Shown one piece after another: positions 56,102 through 64,000 of a stretch of 64,000 bases of DNA (position 1 is the stretch's first letter; each line of letters starts with the position of its first letter). A program made the translations under genes and the position numbers. The stretch covers positions 120,755,987 to 120,819,986 of the forward strand of contig NC_081185.1 in NCBI RefSeq assembly GCF_029867415.1. Direction: 5' to 3'. The notes below the pieces were generated by a model. The model was not told the origin of the DNA, ran no database searches, and saw nothing but the letters and a program-made list of their open reading frames with translations. This stretch comes from Vicia villosa. Its lineage: Eukaryota > Streptophyta > Magnoliopsida > Fabales > Fabaceae.

Positions 56102-56553
56102 AAAAATAATTTGTTGATATTTGAATACAACTTTGCATATACTTTGTTTAAACCTCAAAACAAGGTCGTATATTTTTAGCTGGTAAATTCAAGCTACCGA
56201 TGACATTAAATATCTTTTTTATATATCTAAAATAAAATGTGATCTATTTTTCTTCAATTTATTTTAAAGTGACATGCAACACATCTTGAATTTTTCAATG
56301 GGTTTAATGGTGATGGACTAACAGTGTATCCAATGAGAATATATCACTTTGTCATGTTATCTCAGTAATTTAAAAATAACAGTATGATTTTATAAGATAC
56401 ATGGTCGTGATTTGAATTTTTCAATACCCATATCTTATAGTATAGGCTTATCAAATGTTACAATATATGTTAAACAGTAAACATTTTAATAGAAATTAGA
56501 ATATAGTCCCACGCGTGGCACGGTTGGACTTTAATATATTATTAATATTATTT
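56102..56553. other. 3' flank of RLK E and junction to block 3
   Basis: Contains the E 3' UTR ('gaatacaactttgcatatac', shared with D). From about 56488 the sequence matches position 1 of the window, marking the start of duplicated block 3. Confidence 0.6.
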
Positions 56554-56731
56554 GGGTAATGCTAACATGTGTTTTAAGGGCATATATTAAGAAACCTATA
56601 AATAGAAAGTTTGTACTGAAAAAATAAATAAATAAATTAATTTTAAATATTTAATAAAAGTTGTGCACAATTTTCAAAAAAAATATTTTTACATTTAGTT
56701 CTTAACATGTAAGCACACATTAGCATTACCT
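56554..56731. mobile_element. MITE with GGTAATGCTAA inverted ends, 178 bp
   Basis: The left end GGGTAATGCTAACATGTG and right end 'cacattagcattacc' are inverted repeats. Block 1 lacks it near position 70 (empty site). Length and ends suit a MITE. The target duplication is not clear in this AT-rich site, so the superfamily is left open. Confidence 0.7.
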
Positions 56732-56960
56732 AAAATATATTAATTTTAATATTTTTGTAAAAAATTTATCGATTTTGTTTGTAAAATATTTTTTAAAATT
56801 AGTTTATTTAAATAATATTTATATCTGAGTTTATATAATCACATATCTAAGAATGAGAATGATTAGAGAATAGTAATTTTTTGGTTTTGGTAGGAAATTT
56901 TTATAAGTGAGTTTAATTGTAATTATTATATATGGGTCTATTCATTTGAGAACATGTTGA

Positions 56961-57162
56961 TTATATATATTTTTTTGTTTATCACCAGCGGTTTAGTCTG
57001 GTTTGGGGTCAGTTTTTTTTTTTGGTTTATCACCACCGGTTCGGGGTCAGTTCTGGCATCAAGTGGTTCTAGCCTCCTCTCGATTGGAGTTGTGGGGGAT
57101 CGAACTGTCGTTCTCCCTACCAAGCCTAGCACCAATCACTACTAAACCAACTAAATAACAAT
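56961..57162 (-). mobile_element. tRNA-derived SINE
   Basis: Block 1 lacks this ~202-bp insertion (near 290). On the minus strand it reads a pol III-like A box ('tggtttagtagtgattggtg') and B box ('gttcgatcc') followed by a 3' region ending in A-rich sequence (T-run on the plus strand at 56971). The flanks share TGTTGA (56955-56960 and 57163-57168). The 3' part has a partial internal duplication of 'gtttatcaccagcggtt'. Confidence 0.7.
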
Positions 57163-57261
57163 TGTTGAATATTTAGGAGTAATAAGAAGAGACTAGAACA
57201 TACAAATTATTAATGCGGTTAGAATTTGAATCATCTATATCAATACTAATAAATAGAGTTT

Positions 57262-57700
57262 AATTTTTTTTTAGGAATATCGATATTTTTAATCCCTATA
57301 AATATCTCAAATTTCATTTTTAGTTTCTAATAAAAAAATGATATATTTTAGTTTCCACAAAATTATTATGCACGCAGTTTTGGTGCCTACTGTTAAACAG
57401 ATGTGTATTATTGAATTATTATTTTACAAGCATGTTTAAAACGTTATAAAAAGTTTCTAAAAAAAAAGAAACTCAAAATTTGATTTCTAAGTCGAGATTT
57501 GCATTTCTTTTATCATTTTCTTTTGAAATTTAAAAAATTCATATTTAATTCTTCTCATTTTAAAAACTTCAATAATTTGATAAAGAATTATTTTATAATA
57601 TTATAAACACGTATGAAAAAAATTATTCAAAAATTTAAAAGTTTAAGGTAATTAAGCAGTTTTCAAAATTTTAAAAAATAGCAGGGATTTCATACATAAC
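57262..57700. repeat. Decayed long-inverted-repeat MITE (block 3)
   Basis: Counterpart of 411-895. The left arm ('taatccctataaatatctc', 'gatatattttagtttccac') is present, while most of the right arm is deleted. Confidence 0.45.
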
Positions 57701-57744
57701 CTAATTTTTTAATATAATATTAATCGTAAAGTAAGATTTCATTT

Positions 57745-58115
57745 TTCTAATAGACAGAGAAATTCACCAAAGGGAGTATAAGGGATACTCCACCCAAACA
57801 ACAAACGAAAAACCCCCACAATCTAAAGCAACGAAGAGATAGGATATTTCAAGTATGAAAGTTACAAGGATTTTCAATTTTTCAATAAGAGCATAACCAA
57901 ATCCACACGTTCAAAATTATCTCCGATAAACAATCGTAAAAAATAAAAGTCTCATCCTTAAAAATGACCCCATTTCGCTTCAACCAAATACTCCAAGCCG
58001 TAACCAACCAAATTACCGCTATCGTATTCCTTTTGGTTAAAGTCCTGACCTTGTCACGTCACAATAATCGAAGAAACCTTCAAATTCCTCCAAGGATAAC
58101 TCCTCTAAAGGGCCA
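57745..58115 (-). mobile_element. LINE 3' tail fragment (block 3)
   Basis: Paralogue of 936-1290 with the same zf-RVT-tail reading on the minus strand and the same right junction. Confidence 0.65.
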
Positions 58116-58860
58116 ATCCACTCGTACCCGAGCCCAAACCCACGTGGGCACCAATATTCATATCTGTACCCGTCTTTTATGGGTACTTCAATAATCGTAT
58201 ATGTACCTATTTACCCATGTTTGTAGTAAAATTAAATTGATTAACTATTAAATATCATATAAATTTAAGTTTTCTAACATTAAAAATAATTATATCGATA
58301 ACGATATATTTTTTAAGAATTGATAAACATGTATTTTTATATAATAATATAAATTATTTTTATATAATAATATCAATGAAATTATATAAATGTAGTGTGA
58401 GTATGGGGCGGGGCAGGGGCGGAGCTACAGCCCAGCGAGCCCGGGCATGCGCCCGGGCTCAACTGCTCATTTTGTTGTATACTCCCCACCTAATAGTCGC
58501 TTTTTAGACAACACCAGGGGTAAAATTAGTAATTTTTAGACAAAATTAAGGGCAAAATTAGTAAAAACAGGGTGTGAAATTTTTGAACAAAATCAAAGAC
58601 AAATATTTTAGACAAAATCAAGGGCAAAATTAATAAAAACAGGGTATAAAATTAGTAAAAACAAAAGTGTAAAATTTTTGCCAAGGCTCCATAAAATTTC
58701 TGGCTCCGCCACTGGGGCGGGGTGGGTAGTAAGATACCCGTGCCCGCGCCCATACCCGCTTCTTTTAATGGGTAATTACTTGTCCCCGTACCCATACCCA
58801 TTTTGAGAATTTTTACCCTATCCGTTATGGGCTGAATTGCCATCTCTAGTCCATTTTCAT
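58116..58860. mobile_element. hAT-like MITE (block 3) hosting a second MITE
   Basis: Counterpart of 1291-1762/3144, here without the solo LTR and instead interrupted by the element at 58414-58714. The right end is 'gaattgccatctctagt'. Confidence 0.65.
58414..58714. mobile_element. hAT MITE, 301 bp, TSD GGGCGGGG
   Basis: The left end CAGGGGCGGAGCTACAG and right end CTGGCTCCGCCACTG are inverted repeats. Flanking 8-bp duplications GGGCGGGG lie at 58406-58413 and 58715-58722; the other copies of the host MITE lack the insertion. The interior holds several 'gacaaaatcaagggcaaaat' tandem variants. Non-coding. Confidence 0.85.
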
Positions 58861-59085
58861 AATATTGCCTTTAAAATTGACGATTTGTTCATTTCTAAAT
58901 GACTTGATACTTGTGAATAGGGGTAGGAATATGCAGGTTTTTACCCTAACCGCTGATGGCATTTTTTGCGGGTACCCATAGGATATGGGCCAAATTGCCA
59001 TCCCCAGTCCCCTTTCATAATATTGCCTTTAAAATTGACGATTTGTTCATTTTTAAATGACTTGTTACTTGTGAATAGGAGTAGG
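58853..59085. repeat. Local tandem duplication (~150-bp unit)
   Basis: A segment with 'ttcataatattgcctttaaaa' to 'gacttgatacttgtgaatag' occurs twice (from about 58853 and from about 59006), separated by a MITE right end. Block 1 has it once (about 3153-3240). Confidence 0.7.
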
Positions 59086-59175
59086 ACTATGTTATGTCGA
59101 GTTTGGGTAGGGTACTATAGTCTGAGTATGACCTGTAACATATTATAGACTTATTTTTAGGCTCAACCTTTTCAA

Positions 59176-59729
59176 TAGGGATGACAATGGGTAGGGTTTG
59201 GGCAGGGTACTATAGTACCCGTCCCCATACCCGCAGTTTGAAAAAATCCTCGTACCCGAGCCCAAATCCGCGTCGGCACCAATGTTCTTAATCGTACCCG
59301 TACCCTAAGGGTACTTCAATACCCGTACCCGTATACGTTTACCCGTGTTTGTAGTAAAATTAAACCAGTTAATTATAAAATATCATATCATTTAAGTTTT
59401 TTTTAACTATATTAAAAAATTATGAATATTATTATTAAGTAAAAATATAAATAAACACTTTTATTAAAATGTGTAATAGTTTTATAGCGATATATTTTTT
59501 TAAAAATTGATAAATGTGTATTTTCATATAATAATATAAATGACATTATATAAATAGATAATGCGGATATGGGGCAGGGTGGGTAGTAAGGTACTCATGT
59601 CCGCACTCATATCCGCTTATTTTAATGGATAATTGTCCGTGCCCGTACTCATTTTGCGGGTTTTTACGCTACCCGTTATTGGTAATTTTTACGGCCATTT
59701 ACAGAGTATGGGTCAAATTGTCATCCTTA
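59176..59729. mobile_element. hAT-like MITE (paralogue of 3327-3877)
   Basis: Termini 'tagggatgacaatgg' and 'aaattgtcatcctta'. Flanks are CTTTTCAA (59168-59175) and CTTTTTGA (59730-59737), a decayed 8-bp duplication. Confidence 0.75.
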
Positions 59730-59965
59730 CTTTTTGAAGATTTGATTGACCTTTCTAGCGTACTTCATTTTAACATTTATAAATAAGCAATTCAGCTAAT
59801 GTTAAATAGACTAACAAATAAAAGATTATGAAAACAACTTATGAAATTTTTCTTAAGTTTTTCTCAATTTATATTCACAAGTTCCTCAAGATAAATTTAA
59901 AATGTTTTTTTAATGGCTATGGAATGATTGATGCTTGGAATGATTGTTGGATAGCTTCAGGCCTG

Positions 59966-60500
59966 TGATGGACATGGTTTAGGTAGGGTATTATAGTATT
60001 TGTCCTTATACCCGCGGTTTGAAAAAATATTCGTACCCGCGTGGGCACCAATGTTCATAACTATACTCGTACCCTATGGGACCTCAATACCCGTACTAAT
60101 ACCCGTTTACCCATGTTTGTAGTAAAATTAAATCAATTAATTATAAAAATCACATAATTTTAATTTTTTTTAACAATATTAAAAAAAGTTATGGATGTTA
60201 TTGTTGAGTTAAGAAATAAATAAACACTTTTATTAAAATATATAATAGTTAATAGCGACATATTTTTCAAACATCTGTAAACATGCATTTTTATATAGTA
60301 ATATAAATATTATAAATATATAGTGCGGGTCTGCGGCAGAGTGGGAAGTAAGATACTGTTGCACGCACCCATCCCCGCTTATTTTAATGGTTAATTATAT
60401 GTACCCTTACCTGTATCCATTTTGCGGATTTTTACCCTACCCATTTTGGGCATTTTTTGCGGGTACCCATATAGGGTATAGGCCAAATTGTCATCCCTAG
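59966..60500. mobile_element. hAT-like MITE (paralogue of 4471-4968)
   Basis: Left end 'ggacatggtttaggtagggta', right end 'aaattgtcatccctagtgcgat'. The left flank differs from block 1, so a rearrangement touched its left border. Confidence 0.65.
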
Positions 60501-60984
60501 TGCGATAGCACGAGTATTTGTCTAGTTAATTAAATAATAACAATCAAACTATTGCATGCAATATTACGAATAAATAATTTTACCTCGATTGGTTAAGGGA
60601 TTTTACCTCAGTTTGCTAGATGAGGTAAAGAAGAGTGTCATGGAAAATGCTACACATTTTCCCTCGATTGTAATATTAATCGACGGGAAAATTTTACTGG
60701 CCATGAGTTTGATTCCCAACAACTGTAATTTTGTATTTTCAAAGTGCATTTAGCTTTGCCTCTCTGTTTCTTTTAATACCCGAGAAGAAAAGTTAATATT
60801 TACCTTGGTCGATGGTTAAATCGCCCATCTTTGTAGAATCAACAAACGACAATAGACATATTATTTCCTAAGAGAAATTCATAAGTATAACCTCATAATA
60901 ACTTTACTTAAAACAACACAAAAACAACATTAAAAAGGAAAAAAAATACACAAAAAAAGGAAAAAACTTATTTCCATTTCTATC
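60501..60984. other. Non-coding duplicated spacer (block 3)
   Basis: Counterpart of 4976-5450, then a deletion junction near 60985 joining directly to copia sequence equivalent to 6378 in block 1. Confidence 0.55.
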
Positions 60985-62415
60985 ACACATTATAGACCAA
61001 TCTACAACCATATACATGACACTGTTGACCTACTTATTGCTCTCACTCGTACATCCTCAAGAGTGTCACATTAGCCATCTTATTTGCAGCATTATGTATG
61101 CTCCACTTCTCAAAATCCCAAATCATCATCTACAAGTATGCTCCATCCTATTTCCCTTTCCATGTCATATTCAAATCTCTATACACCTCGTTGTCACTAT
61201 TCTTTATCTATTTCTTCTCAAACTGAGCCTAAGTCCTATGCTGAAGCTTGCAAGTTTAATTGTTGGAATCAAGCTATACAAGTTGAGTTCACTGCACGTG
61301 AGAAAACAAGCACATGGAAATTTGTGGATTTGCCTCCAAATGTTAAGCCTATTGGATGCAGGTGGGTATATAAGATCAAACATCATGATGAGGGAACAAT
61401 TGAGAGATTCAAAGTTAGATTAGTTTTCAAAAGGTTATAACCAGATTGAAAGCCTGAACTATTTTAAAACATACTCTCATGTTGCCAAGTTTTAATTACA
61501 GTCAGAACAATTTTTGCTCTTTCCTCCATTTAACAGATGTCATCTTCACCAATTGGATGTGAACAATTCCTTCTTACATGGAGAACATCAAGAGGATGTA
61601 TATATGACAATTCCACCAGGTGTCAATAATGTTGAACCTAGTCATGTGTGTACACTTGTTAAGTCCTTATATGGACTAAAACAAGCTAGTAGAAAATGGC
61701 ATGAACGGTTAACTGCATTTCTCATTCAACATCAATACAAACAGACTAATGCAGATGTGTCTTTGCTTACAAAGCAGACCAAAATATCATTTACTAGCAT
61801 GCTAGTATATGTAGATGATGTCATTCTAGTAGGAGATTCTTTACAAGAGATGAAATAGATCAAAGAAAAAATTACACAAAGAGTTTAAAATCAAAGACCT
61901 AGGACAATTGAAACACTTCCTTGGAATTGAGGTTGCCCATTCAAATCTTGGAATTTCATTATGTTAAAGAAAATGTTGTTTGGATCTTTTGGAGGACTCA
62001 GAAATGTTATGTGCAAAACTAGCCTCTACTCCATCAGATCCATCCACAAAACTTCATAAAGATTCAAGTGCATTATACCATGACATTCCTGCATACAGAA
62101 GGCTAGAAGGCTAGTTGGAAGGCTTCTTTACTTGAATTCTACAAGGCCTGACATAACATTTTGCACTCAGTAGTTAAGTCAATTCTTATCTATTCTAACA
62201 TCTAACCATTTTAATGCAACTACTCGGGTTCTAAGGTACTTGAAGTTATGTCTTGGGAGGGGCATATTCTTACCAAGAGATACTCAGATGCTGACTGGGC
62301 TGGCTGTTCAGACACTAGGAGATCTATTTCTTGCCACATTTTCTTCTGAGAAGATCGCTTATTTCATGGAGGACCAAGAAACAACTAATTATCTTGAGAT
62401 CATCAAGTGAAGCTA
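60985..62415 (+). pseudogene. Ty1/copia pol fragment, copy 3
   Basis: RT motifs as in copies 1 and 2 ('GCRWVYKIKHH' near 61360, 'SLYGLKQASRKWHERL' near 61665, 'YVDDVILVGD' near 61808). Frame breaks occur near 61437, 61858 and 62110. It stops within RNase H ('SDADWAGCSDT') at about 62415, where a deletion joins it to the RLK promoter, removing the RNase H end, the LTR and the distal promoter present in copy 1 (about 7820-8600). Confidence 0.8.
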
Positions 62416-62465
62416 AAGATCGCTTATTTTTCATTGAAATAAAAAACACGAGTAGTGTTCCTTCT

Positions 62466-62485
62466 TTGACTAGACTGTAACGCGT
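62466..62485 (+). promoter_or_regulatory. Putative W-box plus CGCG element upstream of RLK F
   Basis: TTGACT (62466-62471) and ACGCGT (62480-62485), with the same spacing as upstream of A and B. The ~170 bp to the start codon are nearly identical to A. Confidence 0.4.
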
Positions 62486-62630
62486 ACACATTTCATAGGC
62501 AATATAATAATTATATAATTTAATTAATGTTTTCTTTTACCCATGGTGGATTATTAATGAACTCATATATCATCATCATAATCATAATCATTGATCAATA
62601 TACTCTTCTGCTAGTAATAACTAATTAAGC

Positions 62631-62636
62631 ATGAAG
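62631..62636 (+). pseudogene. RLK F: start codon of a further receptor, cut by a retrotransposon
   Basis: The leader 'taataactaattaagcatgaag' is identical to A and B. After ATGAAG (Met-Lys) the sequence changes to an LTR start at 62637. The rest of the gene, if it exists, lies beyond the element and outside the window. Confidence 0.8.
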
Positions 62637-63272
62637 TGTTGGTGATTTTAGTATCATCAATGTATTTTGGTAGTAATGTGATTTACTGTAGGCCGATGCA
62701 ATTATGCGTTAAGCTTGAAACGAGTTAGGGTAGTGCAGAGTGCAAGCTCGTAGAGCCAAACGTGCAATTGAATACGACTAATAGAAACGGGGTTCCAAGG
62801 GGCGGAGCCCCTGGCGTGGTGCGGGGCAGCGCCCCGTCGGGGTCCGAGGGACAGAGCCCCTGGCTGGGGTGCGGGGCAGCGCCCTGTTCAAAATTTTCTT
62901 TGAACAGGTGTACCCTTTCCCAACCGACATAACCGATTTTACCGAACAGGTGTGTCATTTCCCAACCGACATAACCGTTTTTACCGAACAGGTGTGTCAT
63001 TTCGGTTTCTATTGTTGATCTCCTATATAAGGAGTCATTTGGCCTCGGTTTCGGATACGAAAATTATACTTCCTCTCTACATTCCTAATCATTTTCTTTT
63101 GCCAGAAATAGATTGTTCTTCGAGAATTATCCCCGCAAAGATTTCGTGAACCCAGGCAAGAATAGGGTCGAAATACTTTGTTCGGAAAGTGTACGAACAC
63201 GATTCTTCGAAGTTATCCAGGATTATCATACCCGATTTCTAAAAAACGAACAAAGTATTATTTCTGATAATC
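62637..63272 (+). mobile_element. 5' LTR and leader of a Ty1/copia element
   Basis: Starts 'tgttggtgattttag' exactly where the RLK homology ends. It holds GC-rich hairpin-forming units ('ggggcggagcccctgg' and 'gcggggcagcgccccg', 62798-62884), then two and a half tandem ~48-bp units with 'accgaacaggtgtgtcattt' (about 62903-63005), and a TATA box 'ctatataa' (63023-63030). The LTR right end and primer-binding site could not be fixed by eye. Confidence 0.7.
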
Positions 63273-64000
63273 ATGGTTGGAGGAGGAAGCACCGTCAAGG
63301 AGATGACTAAATGTTTCGGAAAATTGGACAAGTTTCAAGGACAAGACTTCAGGCGTTGGCAGAAGAAGATGCATTTCATGTTGACAACGTTGAAGGTGGT
63401 GCACGTCCTGTCCACACCAATTCTAGAACTCGTGGAGGATGACACAGTTGAAAATCTGAGACGCTGATCAAAGTGAGAGAACGACGACTACATATGCAGA
63501 GGGCACATTCTTAATGGTATGTCTGATCCCTTATTTGATATTTACGAAAACGTGGAATCTGCAAATTTGGAATTGTGGGATTGTCTCGAAGCCAAGTACA
63601 TGGCAGAGGACTCATCCAGTAAAAAGTTCCTGGTGACCGATTTCAACAACTACAAAATGGTTGAATCGAGGTCTGTCATGGAACAATTCAATGAACTCCT
63701 CCGAATCCTTGGACAGTTCACACAACACGGATTGAAGATGGATGAAACAATATCTGTCTCAAGCATCATAGACAAGTTGCCTCCTTCATGGAAGGATTTC
63801 AAACACAATCTGAAACATGGAAAAGACGAACTGTCTTTGATCCAACTTGGAAGTCACTTGCGCATAGAGGAATCTCTAAGAGCGCATGAGGATAACAAAG
63901 GAAAAGGCAAAGAAATTGCTAGACCCTCGGTTAATATGATCGAAGAGGGTGGTAAGAACGATAACAACAAAAACAAAGGAAAGAAGCGTGCTTTCAATAA
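63273..64000 (+). pseudogene. Ty1/copia gag with two in-frame stops, runs off the window
   Basis: The frame opens 'MVGGGSTVKEMTKCFGKLDKF' and has the copia gag (UBN2-like) pattern: 'FRRWQKKMHFML', 'LWDCLEAKYMAEDSSSKKFL', 'VMEQFNELLRIL', 'KLPPSWKDFKHNLKH', and a Lys/Asn-rich end leading to a zinc knuckle expected beyond 64000. TGA at 63465-63467 and 63474-63476 interrupt the same frame only nine bases apart. Otherwise it is open to the window edge. Pol and the 3' LTR lie outside. Confidence 0.85.

Noticed and set aside
57058..57131. Possible tRNA gene (B-box-like GTTCGATCC)
   Set aside because: The flanking sequence cannot form a cloverleaf and the segment is an insertion with an A-rich tail; a tRNA-derived SINE explains it.

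Overview
This is nuclear plant DNA. The sequence is AT-rich, has GT-AG introns, and carries nested retrotransposons, MITEs and CACTA elements around a small receptor-kinase cluster. The transposon families and receptor sequences suggest a papilionoid legume (Medicago/Trifolium/Pisum/Vicia side). That placement is inference, because no species marker is present.

The host content is one family of receptor-like kinases (RLKs), here called A to F. Every member with both halves has an exon 1 encoding a signal peptide plus a TMK-type LRR ectodomain, then a phase-1 intron, then an exon 2 encoding the membrane segment and a non-RD kinase of the LRK10L-2/PR5K type. Known TMK receptors carry a different kinase, and known LRK10L receptors carry wall-associated or thaumatin-like ectodomains, so the family looks like an exon-shuffled chimera. 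Members: A (8803-11743, +, four frameshifts); C (12585-23144, -, hAT-type excision footprint plus a 7.3-kb CACTA insertion in its last codons); D (30933-32137, +, kinase exon only); B (36550-39454, +, lost catalytic Lys and a 31-nt frameshift deletion); E (52763-56101, +, the only two-exon member with an open frame, but with two ectodomain deletions); F (62631, +, start codon only, cut by a copia element). A remnant of another C-like gene lies at 40350-40444.

The cluster grew by segmental duplication. Three blocks (1-12.3 kb, 32.65-40.45 kb, 56.49-62.64 kb) share the order MITEs, copia RT fragment, RLK promoter, RLK. Because the copies can be compared, several insertions have empty sites in a paralogue, so their boundaries and target-site duplications can be read directly.

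Mobile elements: a solo LTR with TSD CATCC (1763-3143); a CACTA element with TSD CTA (12653-19952) encoding a Transpos_assoc fragment and an open 12-exon, 755-residue protein with Transposase_24-like, DUF8039-like and Ulp1-like parts; a TRIM with TSD AATCT (25221-25825); Helitron-like hairpins (26845, 27151); a second CACTA end (30215-30439); a Stowaway MITE (32347-32627); a nearly intact Tekay-type Ty3/gypsy element with TSD GAAAC (41853-50073) nested in an older reversed gypsy LTR; LINE 3' fragments; a SINE (56961-57162); hAT MITEs, one nested in another; and the 5' part of a Ty1/copia element running off the right edge (62637-64000).

No bacterial-type features, rRNA genes, tRNA genes or CRISPR arrays were seen.
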